DNA from: Ideonella sp. | GTDB lineage: Bacteria > Pseudomonadota > Gammaproteobacteria > Burkholderiales > Burkholderiaceae_C | Direction: 5' to 3' | Length of the DNA: 64,000 nt | Assembly: GCA_015075545.1 (NCBI GenBank) | Contig: JABTUC010000001.1 | Coordinates: 1,054,001 to 1,118,000, forward strand | Part shown: one piece after another, positions 50,984-60,268 of the stretch | How positions within the stretch are numbered: the stretch's first letter is position 1 | Layout: the number at the start of each line of letters is the position of its first letter | The notes under the pieces: model-generated | Seen by the model: only the letters and a program-made list of their open reading frames with translations | Told to the model about the DNA's origin: nothing | The model's database searches: none | Program-made: the position numbers and the translations under genes

Positions 50984-52234
50984 ATGTCCTCCCCCACCGA
51001 CGCGGCGCCGAACGCGACTTCTTCCAGCGCGGTGATCGCCACGCCGTCGCCGGTGACGATGGCCATCGCGCTGGCGTTGCTGCTCGCCACCCAGGTGCTG
51101 GCAACCGACGTGTACCTGCCGGCGCTGCCGATGCTGGCGCGCGACCTGTCGGCGGCAATGCCGGCCGCACAGGCGACGATGTCGGCTTTCGTGCTGACGT
51201 TCGGCCTCGCACAACTCCTGTGGGGCCCGGTGGCCGACCGCTTCGGACGCCGCCCGGTGCTTTGCGCTGGGGTCGCGCTGTTCGCGCTGGCGTCGCTCGG
51301 CGCCGCGCTGGCGAGCGACGTGAGCGCAGTGATCGGCTGGCGCGCCGTGCAGGGCATTGGCGTCGCGGCCTCGGTGGTGTGCGCCCGCGCGATGCTGCGC
51401 GACGTGTTCGAGCCGCAACGCGGCGCGCACGTGATGTCGCACGCGCTCGGCGGTCTCGGGTTGATCGCGGTCGCCGCGCCGGTGGCCGGCGGCGCCATCG
51501 CCGCAGTGGCCGGCTGGCGCTCGACGATGGCCCTGCTGGCGGGGCTCGGTGCCGGCCTGCTGGCGTTCGTCGTCTGGATCGTGCCGGAGACGGCGCGCAC
51601 ACGCAACCCGCAGGCCACGCAGCTGCGGGCGCTGCTCGGGCAACTGCGCCGCACGATGGCGCATCCGGCGTTCCGGGCGTGGACGGCCCTGGTGTGCGCC
51701 AGCTACGGCGGTCTGATGGTGTTCCTGACCGGATCGAGCTTCCTGCTGATCGAGCAACTGGGCCTGAGCATGTGGGAGTGCGGCCTGGCGGTGGGCAGCA
51801 ACTCGCTGGTCTACGTGGCGGGCACCTTCGCCTGCCGCCGCTTGCTGGCGCGCTACGGTCTGGTGGGCACGGTGCAGCGCGGGGCGATGTTCAGCGCCGC
51901 AGCCGGGGTGGTGCTGGCCTGGGCCGCGACGCAACCCACCACGTCGGTGTGGGCGGTGGTGCTGCCGCAATGGATCTTCGCCCTCGGCCACAGCGTGCAT
52001 CAGGCCTGCGGGCAGGCCGGCGCGGTGGGGCCGTTTCCACGCGCGGCAGGCGTGGCCTCGGCGCTGGCCGGCTTTCTGCTCGCGCTCACCGCGACCGCGG
52101 TCACGCTGTGGCTCGGCGTGGCGCTGAGCGCGAACCGGCCGCAGATCTACTTCGCCACACTGGCAACGATGGCAGGCCTGACCGCGCTGATCGCCTGGAC
52201 GCTGGTGCGGCGGCACGGCGCGCAGCCGACCTGA
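50984..52234 (+). CDS. Bcr/CflA family multidrug efflux MFS transporter
   Basis: A 416-residue twelve-helix drug/H+ antiporter. The Bcr/CflA signature is clear: TDVYLPALPMLARDL in TM1 (residues about 41-55), GPVADRFGRRPVL after TM2 and RAVQGIGVAASVVCARAMLRD in TM4. It exports compounds such as bicyclomycin or chloramphenicol in known cases. The stop precedes the miaA ATG directly with no gap, so the two are probably in one transcript. Confidence 0.92.
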   Translation: MSSPTDAAPNATSSSAVIATPSPVTMAIALALLLATQVLATDVYLPALPMLARDLSAAMPAAQATMSAFVLTFGLAQLLWGPVADRFGRRPVLCAGVALFALASLGAALASDVSAVIGWRAVQGIGVAASVVCARAMLRDVFEPQRGAHVMSHALGGLGLIAVAAPVAGGAIAAVAGWRSTMALLAGLGAGLLAFVVWIVPETARTRNPQATQLRALLGQLRRTMAHPAFRAWTALVCASYGGLMVFLTGSSFLLIEQLGLSMWECGLAVGSNSLVYVAGTFACRRLLARYGLVGTVQRGAMFSAAAGVVLAWAATQPTTSVWAVVLPQWIFALGHSVHQACGQAGAVGPFPRAAGVASALAGFLLALTATAVTLWLGVALSANRPQIYFATLATMAGLTALIAWTLVRRHGAQPT

Positions 52235-53167
52235 ATGAGCGCGCCGCGTGCGCTGGTGCTGGCCGGCCCCACCGCCAGCGGCAAGAGCGCGCTGGCACTG
52301 GCCATCGCGCAGGCGCTGCCGGTGGAGATCGTCAGCATGGATTCGGCGCAGGTGTACCGCGGGCTGGACATCGGCACCGCCAAGCCCAGTGCGGGCGAAC
52401 GCGCGCGCGTGCCGCATCACCTGATCGACATCGTCGAGCCGACCGAGTCGTATTCGGCGGCGCGCTTCGCCGTCGACGCGGCGCGCCTGATCGGCGAGAT
52501 CAACGCGCGCGGTCGCGCCGCGCTGCTGGTGGGCGGCACGATGCTGTACGCCAAGGCGCTGCGCGAAGGCCTCGATGTGCTCCCCGAGAGCAACGCTGCG
52601 GTGCGCGCCGCGATCGACGCGCGCGCCGCGATCGAAGGCTGGCCGGCGCTGCACGCCGAGCTGGCGCGAGTCGACCCCGCAACGGCGCAGCGGCTGAATC
52701 CGCACGACGCGCAGCGCATCCAACGGGCACTGGAAGTGTGGCAGCTCAGCGGACGCACGATGTCGCAGTCGCAGGGCCGGCGCACGCTTTCGGGCCTCGC
52801 GTTGCCGCTGATCGCACTCGAGCCGCGCGAGCGGAGCTGGCTGCATGCGCGCATCGCCGAGCGCTTCGACCACATGCTGCGCGCCGGCCTGGTCGACGAG
52901 GTGCGCGCACTGCGCGCGCGTGGCGACTTGCATGCGGCGTTGCCGTCGATGCGCTGCGTCGGCTACCGGCAAGTGTGGCGCGCGCTCGACGACGGCAGCC
53001 TGCAGGGCCTGCGCGAGCGCGGCATCGCGGCGACGCGCCAACTGGCCAAGCGACAGTTGACCTGGCTGCGCGCGATGCCGCGCGAGACCGTGCCTTGCGA
53101 CGATGCCGCACTCGTCGATCGGGTGCTCGGCCTGGTCGCGCAACGGCTCGCGGCCGCCGGTCGCTGA
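52235..53167 (+). CDS. miaA: tRNA dimethylallyltransferase
   Basis: A 310-residue enzyme that adds the dimethylallyl group to A37 of tRNAs reading UNN codons. Seen are the P-loop [14 protein letters not shown] (residues 9-22), [19 protein letters not shown] (36-54), HHLID near 65, [25 protein letters not shown] near 100 and the C-terminal [11 protein letters not shown] and [11 protein letters not shown]. Length matches the family. It begins immediately after the Bcr/CflA gene and is followed by a DUF3014 gene after 76 bases. Confidence 0.96.
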   Translation: MSAPRALVLAGPTASGKSALALAIAQALPVEIVSMDSAQVYRGLDIGTAKPSAGERARVPHHLIDIVEPTESYSAARFAVDAARLIGEINARGRAALLVGGTMLYAKALREGLDVLPESNAAVRAAIDARAAIEGWPALHAELARVDPATAQRLNPHDAQRIQRALEVWQLSGRTMSQSQGRRTLSGLALPLIALEPRERSWLHARIAERFDHMLRAGLVDEVRALRARGDLHAALPSMRCVGYRQVWRALDDGSLQGLRERGIAATRQLAKRQLTWLRAMPRETVPCDDAALVDRVLGLVAQRLAAAGR

Positions 53168-53243
53168 TCGCAGCTTCGATGCCGTGCCAAAACGCGGTAT
53201 GGTGCGGAGCCCGTCCACGGACATGCCTGGCCAAGGGGCTTCC

Positions 53244-54092
53244 ATGAATCGCAAGTCGATCATCGCCATCGCCGTGCTGCTGCTCACCGCACTCGGGCTC
53301 GGCGCGCTCTACTGGTACCAGCATCGCAGCACTCCCGCGGCGGAAGCGCCCGTTGCCGAGGCCCCGGCCGAGCCGGCGGCGCCGCCGAGCGCAGCGAGTG
53401 CCGCGGGCCCACCGCCGATCCGCCATCCGATCGACACCTCGCTCGCCGAAGCGCCATCCGCGCCGACGCCCAGCGATCCGCAGTCGATGTGGCGCCAAGG
53501 GCTGGAGGCTCTGCTCGGCCACTCGGCGGTGGTGCGCTTCATCCAGAGCAGCGACTTCACCCAGCGCGTGGCGGCCACGGTCGACAACCTGGGGCGGCCG
53601 TTCGCACCGCCTCGTCTGTGGCCGGTGACGCCGACGCCCGGGCGTTTCTCGGTCAGCGGCGACGGCGAGTTGCGCCCCATCGCTGCCGAGAACGCGGGCC
53701 GCTACACGCCGCTGGTGTCGATGCTGACGGCGATCGACAGCAAGCGCGCCGTAGCGCTGTACGTGCGCATGTACCCGCAACTGCAGAAGGCCTACGAGGA
53801 GCTGGGCTACCCGGGGCGCTACTTCAACGATCGTGTGGTCGAGGTGATCGATCTGCTGCTGGCCACACCCGAGCCGCCGGCGCCGGGGCCGCTGATGCAA
53901 CTCACCGAGGTCAAGGGTAGTGTGCCGTCGAAGCAGCCGTGGCTGCGCTACGAGTATGCCGACCCGGCGCTGGAGGCCTTGTCATCCGGGCAGCGCATCC
54001 TGCTGCGGGTGGGCGCGGCACACCGGCAAGCGCTGAAGGCCAAGCTGACCGAGGTGCGCAAGCTGGTCACGCGCGCGCCGGTGTCGCGCTGA
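53244..54092 (+). CDS. DUF3014 membrane-anchored protein
   Basis: A 282-residue protein with a single N-terminal membrane helix (IIAIAVLLLTALGLGALYWY, residues 6-25), a Pro/Ala-rich periplasmic linker (about 30-75) and a globular domain. That domain has LLGHSAVVRFIQSSDFTQRVAATVDNLGR (as VVRFIQSSDFTQRVAATVDN) and YVRMYPQLQKAYEELGYPGR, which I associate with DUF3014. Its function is unknown; it is presumably periplasmic and anchored in the inner membrane. AAGGGG lies before ATG 53244. Confidence 0.85.
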   Translation: MNRKSIIAIAVLLLTALGLGALYWYQHRSTPAAEAPVAEAPAEPAAPPSAASAAGPPPIRHPIDTSLAEAPSAPTPSDPQSMWRQGLEALLGHSAVVRFIQSSDFTQRVAATVDNLGRPFAPPRLWPVTPTPGRFSVSGDGELRPIAAENAGRYTPLVSMLTAIDSKRAVALYVRMYPQLQKAYEELGYPGRYFNDRVVEVIDLLLATPEPPAPGPLMQLTEVKGSVPSKQPWLRYEYADPALEALSSGQRILLRVGAAHRQALKAKLTEVRKLVTRAPVSR

Positions 54093-54191
54093 CGCCTTTT
54101 CCGGGAGGTGCGGGCGGTGCGCTCGCCGGGCGAGGCCACTCGCCCGGCGAGCGTCTGCGAGGCCGCGTTGCGCCTCGGGCATGATCGGCCG

Positions 54192-54857
54192 ATGCTCGAA
54201 GTGCGCGCGCTCGCCAAGTCGTACGGCGAGGTACCGGTGTTCCGCCAGGTCTCACTGCAGTTGGCCGCCGGCGAGTTCGTGGTGCTGATCGGCGAGTCGG
54301 GCGTCGGCAAGTCGACGCTGCTCAACTGCATCGCCGGGCTCGAGAGCGTCGACGCCGGCGAGGTCGTCTTCGACGGCCGCTCGATCGGCGCGCTCGACGC
54401 CGATGCGCGCGCGCGCTGGCGTCGCGCGCACCTCGGCTTCGTGTTCCAGGCGTTCCACGTGTTGCCGCACCTGAGCGTGGCCGACAACGTGGCGCTGCCG
54501 CTGCTGCTGCTCGACCGCCCCGACCCGCGGCGCGTCGCCTCGATGCTCGATCGCGTCGGCCTGCTCGCGCTGGCGCAGCGCTGGCCGGCCCAGCTCTCGG
54601 GCGGCCAGTTGCAACGCGTGGCGCTGGCGCGCGCGCTGGTGCATCGGCCCGCGCTGGTGCTGGCCGACGAGCCCACAGGCAACCTCGACCCCGCGCAGGC
54701 GTTGCGCACGCTCGAGCTGCTGGCCGGCACGGTGCACGAAGAAGGCGCGGCGTGTCTGCTGGTGACGCATTCGCCGGCCGCCGCGCGCCTGGCCGATCGC
54801 GTGCTCGAACTGCGCAGCGACGGCGTGGTCGACGCTGCGGGCTGCCGCAGCACATAG
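54192..54857 (+). CDS. ABC transporter ATP-binding protein (LolD/MacB-type)
   Basis: A 221-residue ABC ATPase. Walker A GESGVGKST (residues 36-44), Q-loop VFQAFHVLPHLSVADNV, signature LSGGQLQRVALARAL near 136, Walker B LVLADEPTGNLDP and the H-loop in LLVTHSPAAA are intact. The DEPTGNLDP form groups it with LolD/MacB/FtsE-type ATPases that pair with FtsX-fold permeases, as is the next gene. ATG 54192 is used; an upstream start at 54108 would add an unconserved lead. Confidence 0.92.
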   Translation: MLEVRALAKSYGEVPVFRQVSLQLAAGEFVVLIGESGVGKSTLLNCIAGLESVDAGEVVFDGRSIGALDADARARWRRAHLGFVFQAFHVLPHLSVADNVALPLLLLDRPDPRRVASMLDRVGLLALAQRWPAQLSGGQLQRVALARALVHRPALVLADEPTGNLDPAQALRTLELLAGTVHEEGAACLLVTHSPAAARLADRVLELRSDGVVDAAGCRST

Positions 54858-54923
54858 GCCACCGGTGCGCATGACCGCATCGCCACGCTCGCACCGAAGC
54901 GCCCCGCCGGCGCAGGCTGCGTC

Positions 54924-57454
54924 ATGAACGGCGCATCGTCGATCGTCGCGCGCCATGCGTGGCGCTGGCTGCGCGCACTGTCGTGGCCCGAGTGGCGGCT
55001 GCATCCGTGGCGCCACGCGGCGGTGGCGCTGGCCCTGGCGGTGGGCGTGGCGCTCGCGTACTCGGTGCACCTGATCAACGCCTCGGCCTTGTCGGAATTC
55101 TCCGGCGCAGTACGCGCCGCCAACGGCGACCCCGACCTGACGATCGCCGCGCGCACGCGCGAGGGCTTCGACGACGTGTTGATCGAGTCGCTGCAGACCG
55201 ACGCCGCGGTGCGCGTGGCCAGCCCGGTGGTGGAACTCGACGTCGCCGCGCGCGATGCGGCCGGTGGCGACGCACGCTCGCTGCGCGTGCTCGGCATCGA
55301 TGCCTTGCAGGTGGCGGCGGTCGCGCCGTCGCTGCTGCCGCACCTCGCCACCGGCGAGAGCCGGCTCGCGCTGCTCGACCCCGATGCGGCGTTCGCCAAC
55401 CCCGCCGCGCTGCGGCGGCTGCATGCGCGCAGCGGCGACACCGTCGAGCTGCACGGGCCCGCCGGCTGGCAGCGCTTTCGCATCGCCGGCACGCTGGCGC
55501 TCGGCGGCAGCGCGCTGCTGGTGGTCGACATCGCGGCGGCGCAGGCGCGGCTCGGCATGGCGGGCCGGCTGTCGCGCATCGACCTGCGCTTGATGCCGGG
55601 CGTCGAGCCCGAACGCTGGCTCGCCGCGCGGCAGTGGCCGGCCGCGGTGCGGACCGCCACCGCGCACGAGGGCGAGCAGCGGGTCTCGAACCTGTCGCGC
55701 GCCTATCGCGTGAACCTCGGCGTGCTCGCTCTGGTGGCGCTGTTCGTCGGCGGCTTCCTCGCCTACTCGGTGCTCGCGCTGTCGGTGGCACAACGCACGC
55801 CGACTCTGGCGCTGCTCGGCGTGCTGGGCCTCACCGCGCGCGAGCGGCGCTGGTGGATGCTCGGCGAGGCGCTGTGCGTCGGCGCCGCGGGTTCGGTGCT
55901 CGGCCTGTGCGGCGGTGGCGCGCTGGCATGGCTGGCGCTGCGCGTGCTGGGTGGCGACCTCGGCGGCGGCTACTTCGCGGGCGCGGCACCGCGCTTGCAG
56001 TTCGACGCCTGGAGCGCGCTGCTGTACGGCGGGCTCGGCGTCGCGGCGGCGCTCGCCGGCGCCTGGTGGCCGGCGCGCGCCGCCGAGCGCCTGGCGCCGG
56101 CGCAGGCGCTGAAGGGCCTGTCGAGCCTCGCGCCCGGCGCGCGCGTGCTGCCGGCGCTCGCTGCTGGCCGCCGCGACCGGCTCGCGCTGCTGCCGCCGTG
56201 GCATGGCCTGCCCTGGCCGCGTATGCGTCGGTGGCCGCGCTGCTGGCCGGCGGCGTGGCGCTGGTGCCCGGCGCCGTGCAGTTGCTGCTCATCGGCCGCG
56301 CCGGCGCGGCGAGCAGCGCGTTGCTGCTGCTGGCCCGCCAGCGCGCGCGCCACCAGCGTCACACCGTCAGCGCGGCTGTGGCCGGCGTGGTGGCGAGCGT
56401 GGCGTTGTCGGTCGCGCTGCTGGTGATGGTGGGCAGCTTCCGCGACGCGGTGTCGGCCTGGCTCGACGGCGTGCTGCCCGCCGAGCTGTATCTGCGCACG
56501 GTAGGTGGCCCGTCCGCTGCCGACAACAACACGCTGCCGGCGACCTTCGCTGCGCAGGCGGCGGCGATTCCCGGCGTCGCGCGCGTGCGCGCGTCGCGCG
56601 TGCACACGCTGTCGCTCGACCCCGGGCGACCGGCGCTGACGTTGATCGTGCGGCCGGTCGACGACGGCGCCAACGCGCTGCCGTGGCTCGGCAGCGTGCA
56701 CTGGCGCGGCGACGATGCAGTGTTCGTCAGCGAGCCGGCGGCGGCGCTGTATGGCTGGAAGGTCGGCGATCGCATCGAGCTGCCGCTGCCGGCGCGCACG
56801 CGGCCGTTGCGCGTGGCCGGCATCTGGCGCGACTACGCGCGCCAGTTCGGCGCGCTGGTGATCCAGCCCTCGGTGTGGCGGCAAGGCGGCGGCGACGACC
56901 GACTCAACGAGGTGGCGCTGTGGCTGGCACCGGGCGCCGACCTCGGCACGGTGAGCGAACAACTGCGCCGCCTCGCAGGCGACGTGCCGGTTGAAACCGC
57001 CACCGCCGGCGAACTGCGCGCGCTCTCGCTGCGCATCTTCGACCGCAGCTTCGCGGTCACGCGCTACCTGCAGGTGGTGGCGATCGCGGTGGGCCTGGTC
57101 GGCGTCGCGGCGAGCCTGTCGGCGCAGGTGCTGGCGCGGCGCAAGGAGTTCGGCCTGCTGGTGCACCTGGGGCTGACCCGTGCGCAGGTCTTGGCCATCG
57201 TCGGCGGCGAGGCTGCCGCCTGGCTGGCCGCCGGCGTGGTGCTCGGCATCGCGATCGGCCTGGCGGTTGCCGTGGTGCTGGTGCACGTGGTCAATCCGCA
57301 GAGCTTCCACTGGACGATGCCGCTGCAGATCCCGTGGCTGCGCGTGGCGGCGCTCGGCGTCGTGGTGCTGCTGCTCGGCGTGGCCACCGCCGCGCTGACG
57401 GCGCGCCATGCGGCCTCGCACGCCGCGGTGCGCTCGGTGAAGGAGGATTGGTGA
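54924..57454 (+). pseudogene. FtsX-type ABC permease with one frameshift
   Basis: A large permease with two FtsX repeats, about 843 residues if intact. Frame 1 runs from ATG 54924 through the first periplasmic domain and helices (GVLALVALFVGGFLAYSVL; LGLCGGGALAWLALRVL) to LALLPPWHGLP near 56211. There one base appears to be missing in CTGCCCTGG. The continuation (LAAYASVAALLAGGVALVPG ...) is in another frame, which is open to 57454 and carries the second periplasmic domain and final helices. Without correction the product stops at 56426 after about 72 unrelated residues. The partner ATPase and downstream AttH-like protein are intact, so a consensus error is quite possible. It would act in lipoprotein or lipid extraction by family. 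Confidence 0.82.
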
Positions 57455-58545
57455 TGCGCCGCCGCGCGCTGCTGCTCGGCGCCCTGCCCGCGCTGTCGCG
57501 CGGACAGTCGGCCGACGACGACGCGATCGTCGCTGGCCGCGCGCTGCGCTGGCCGCGCGACCATGGCGCACACCCGGGCGCGCGCAACGAGTGGTGGTAT
57601 GCCACCGGTTGGCTCGGCGACGAGGCGGCGCCGATCGGCTTCCAGATCACGTTCTTTCGTCACCGCACCGGCCTGGCACAGACGCTGCCGGGGCGCTTCG
57701 CGCCGCGCCAGTTGCTGTTCGCGCACGCCGCGCTGAGCGACATCGCCGCGGGCAGCCACCTGCAGGCACAGTGCACGCAGCGCTGGTCGGGCGACGAAGG
57801 CGACGCCGCGTTGCATGCGCTGCGCAGCGACACCGACGTGCGCATCGGCCGCTGGTGGCTGCGGCGCGAAGCCGCCGCCGAGGCCGGCCGCTACCGCGCC
57901 GAAGTGGGCGGCGCCGATGCGCCGTTCGCCCTCAGGATCGAACTCGACGCGACACAACCGCTGCTGCTGCAAGGCCAGGCCGGCTACTCGCGCAAGGGCC
58001 CGCTGCCGCAGCAGGCGAGCCTGTACTACAGCCTGCCGCAGTTGCGCGTGCACGCGCGCGTCGAGCGCCACGCGCACACGCGCGAGCTGGCCGGCCGCGG
58101 CTGGCTCGACCACGAGTGGAGCGACGAGACCCTGCCGCCCGGCGCGGTGGGCTGGGACTGGTGCGGCATCGACCTCGACGACGGCGGCGCGCTGATGGCG
58201 TTCAGGCTGCGCCGCCCCGACGGCAGCGCGGTGTGGAGCGGGGGCACGCACCGCAGCGCCGACGGCCGCGTGCGCACCTTCGCCGACGGCGAGCTGCGCT
58301 TCACCCCGCAGCGCATCTGGACCAGCCCGGCGACGCAGGCACGCTACCCGGTGCAGTGGCAGCTCGACACGCCGCTGGGCAGCTTCGGCCTGCGCGCGCT
58401 GATGGACGCGCAGGAGCTCGACGGCGGCGCGAGCAACGGCGCGGTGTATTGGGAGGGCCTGTCCGATCTCGTCGACGCCGGTGGGCGGCGCGTCGGCCGC
58501 GGCTACCTCGAGATGACGGGCTACGCGAAGCCGCTGGTCATGTAG
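57454..58545 (+). CDS. AttH/CrtC-like (carotenoid 1,2-hydratase family) lipocalin-like protein
   Basis: A 363-residue protein with a possible short lipoprotein-less signal (RRRALLLGALPALSRG). It resembles the AttH/CrtC double-lipocalin family: WPRDHGAHPGARNEWWYATG (here DHGAHPGARNEWWYATGW, residues about 35-52), QITFFRHRTGL, FAHAALSD near 90, LDHEWSDETLPP near 222 and WDWCGIDLDDGGALMAFRLR. Despite the family name, members beside FtsX-type ABC transporters are not carotenoid enzymes and probably bind or process a lipid substrate. The ATG overlaps the permease stop by one base. Confidence 0.85.
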   Translation: MRRRALLLGALPALSRGQSADDDAIVAGRALRWPRDHGAHPGARNEWWYATGWLGDEAAPIGFQITFFRHRTGLAQTLPGRFAPRQLLFAHAALSDIAAGSHLQAQCTQRWSGDEGDAALHALRSDTDVRIGRWWLRREAAAEAGRYRAEVGGADAPFALRIELDATQPLLLQGQAGYSRKGPLPQQASLYYSLPQLRVHARVERHAHTRELAGRGWLDHEWSDETLPPGAVGWDWCGIDLDDGGALMAFRLRRPDGSAVWSGGTHRSADGRVRTFADGELRFTPQRIWTSPATQARYPVQWQLDTPLGSFGLRALMDAQELDGGASNGAVYWEGLSDLVDAGGRRVGRGYLEMTGYAKPLVM

Positions 58546-58623
58546 GGCCCGTCCACTCGACGGAGGTGCATGCAGCCTCCCAGCGAAGGCTGGGCAGCGA
58601 CACGCCGCCGTGCGAACCCGGCC

Positions 58624-59472
58624 TCATCGGAACTCCAACGTCGCCGACACGATGGTGCCGCGCCACACCGAGCGCCATTGGCCGTCGATGATCCAGCCCA
58701 CCTCGCCCTCGCCGGGCACCCACACGCCCTGGCGCCTCGAATAGTTGCGGAACAGGCCCTCCCACGCCACCTGCCTGTAGCCGCCGCCGAACGAACCCCA
58801 GCGCGCCGGGGTGTAGATGCCGCTGACCTCGTTGTCCGCGTTGAAGCGGAACTCGAGCGAGACCGTCGTCGACCCGCTCGTGAGCGTGGCGACGGCGCGC
58901 TGGTCGTCGACGGGCGCCCACGACAGATGCTGCGACGGCAGCAGCGCCGAGGGGCACCACACCGCCTCCGCCAGGAACCGGTGCAGCGCGCCCGAGTTCA
59001 TCTCGAGGTTGCCGCCGGCGGAGGCGACGGGCAGCGCCGACAGCAGCGCCACCTGGCCCGCACCGCGCCCGCCGATCAACGAGTCGCGCACCTGCACGTG
59101 CAGCAGCGGCGCGATCGACGCCCGCGCGGTCCAGACGAACTCGGTGGCCTCGGGGCCGATCACCTGCGAGGCCGTGAACGGCATCCAGGCATAGCGCAGC
59201 GGGTCGGTGCGCAGCGTGCCCGTCTGCTCGTAGCGGGCCAGTCGCAGGCCACGGCGATCGGCAGGCAGCGCATGTTCCAGGTAGCGCCGCACGGGTGCGG
59301 GCAGCTGCTCGAGTGATTGGCCGGCGCGCGCGGACGCAGGCTCCTGCCGCGCACGGGCCGCGAGGCCATCGACCACCGCGGCACCGATCCGCGCCTGAAC
59401 GAGCTGCGCCAACCACAGCGCCACGGCCAGGCCGACGACGATGGCCGACGCAAGCTTGGCCCAGGTCGGCAT
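58624..59472 (-). CDS. DUF6544-like protein
   Basis: A 282-residue protein with one N-terminal hydrophobic helix (SAIVVGLAVALWLAQLVQA, residues 9-27) and a soluble domain, probably outside the cytoplasm. It contains LPAPVRRYLEHALP near 57, which I link to the uncharacterised DUF6544 (previously DUF6920) family, together with WCPSALLPSQHLSW near 172 and VSGIYTPARWGSFGGGYRQV near 216. The fold appears rich in beta-strands. No role is known. It converges on the AttH-like gene. Confidence 0.75.
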   Translation of the reverse strand: MPTWAKLASAIVVGLAVALWLAQLVQARIGAAVVDGLAARARQEPASARAGQSLEQLPAPVRRYLEHALPADRRGLRLARYEQTGTLRTDPLRYAWMPFTASQVIGPEATEFVWTARASIAPLLHVQVRDSLIGGRGAGQVALLSALPVASAGGNLEMNSGALHRFLAEAVWCPSALLPSQHLSWAPVDDQRAVATLTSGSTTVSLEFRFNADNEVSGIYTPARWGSFGGGYRQVAWEGLFRNYSRRQGVWVPGEGEVGWIIDGQWRSVWRGTIVSATLEFR

Positions 59473-59498
59473 GAGCTTGCTTCGGCCTCGGCGTCGCC

Positions 59499-59921
59499 CT
59501 AGCCTGCGTCGCGATGGCTCTCGGACATGAGCCGCACCGTCGGGCACACCCTGCGCATCTGCAGCGCCAGCTCCGCCTGCTTGCGCTCGGCGACCTCGGC
59601 CTTGATCGTGGCCATGTCGAGGGCGCAGATGCTCTTGATCAAGGCGCCCATCTGGGCCGGATCGTGCCTGCCTTCCTGCCGGTAGAGAACGATCTGTTCC
59701 CGAAAGATCACCAGTGCGGCGTCGTCGACGACGCCGAACATCGCCGCCAGCGGCACCTCGGCCTGCACATCGACATGGCCCCATTGCACGCGGTCTGCGC
59801 CTTGCACTCGTTGCGCCCGATCGACGAAGTCGTCGAGGCGCTTCGAAAACTCGACGACCAGGCAGTCCGATCGAGCAACTGCCGGGTGGAAACTGCCTTG
59901 TGCGAGCGGAACGACTCTCAT
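59499..59921 (-). CDS. Thioredoxin-fold-like protein without CxxC
   Basis: A 140-residue protein whose middle follows a thioredoxin layout: CLVVEFSKRLDDFVDRAQ (beta-1/alpha-1), VQWGHVDVQAEVPLAAMFGV (like the xVDVDxxxxLAxxFGV segment), and AALVIFREQIVLYRQEG (like the cis-Pro/beta-hairpin region). The CxxC redox site and the cis-proline are absent, so it cannot be a thiol oxidoreductase in the usual way. The C-terminal 30 residues are helical with one Cys. It is 59 bases downstream of a small amphi-Trp-type gene on the same strand. Confidence 0.6.
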   Translation of the reverse strand: MRVVPLAQGSFHPAVARSDCLVVEFSKRLDDFVDRAQRVQGADRVQWGHVDVQAEVPLAAMFGVVDDAALVIFREQIVLYRQEGRHDPAQMGALIKSICALDMATIKAEVAERKQAELALQMRRVCPTVRLMSESHRDAG

Positions 59922-59980
59922 GGTGTGGGCTCCCATACGCAACCGGCCAGGCTGCGATCTGCCGCACGGGCCTCGATCAT

Positions 59981-60205
59981 TCATGCACGTTGCCAACGGA
60001 CCTGGAACTCGACCTCGTCGGTGTTGCCTTCGCGTTCGTGTTCGACGCTGAATTCGGCATCGGCCGGAACGTACAGGCGCTCGCCGGCGATCTGGATCTC
60101 GAATGCCCGGCCAGCCTCCAGCGCGTCGGCCAGTCGCCGCAGCTTCGCGACGAACTCGCGGGCGGAGTAGACCTTCTCGATGTCACGGGTGCGTCTTGCA
60201 GGCAT
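59981..60205 (-). CDS. Amphi-Trp domain protein
   Basis: A 74-residue protein that matches the small amphi-Trp domain family as I recall it: AREFVAKLRRLADALEAGRAF (as EFVAKLRRLADALEAGRAF, residues 17-35), EIQIAGERLYVPADAEFSVE and an ending EVEFQVRWQRA with the conserved Trp. The family is found widely in archaea and bacteria, has no assigned function, and is proposed to form a small beta-rich amphipathic unit. It probably forms an operon with the downstream thioredoxin-fold-like gene. Confidence 0.8.
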   Translation of the reverse strand: MPARRTRDIEKVYSAREFVAKLRRLADALEAGRAFEIQIAGERLYVPADAEFSVEHEREGNTDEVEFQVRWQRA

Positions 60206-60268
60206 CGGGTATCACTCCAAAGAAGCCCGGGCCTTGCCCCGGAGCGCGCAAGTGTCGCCGGAATCCCG

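Noticed and set aside
50651-53287. An 878-codon minus-strand frame
   Set aside because: It is antisense to the Bcr/CflA and miaA genes, which have all expected motifs.
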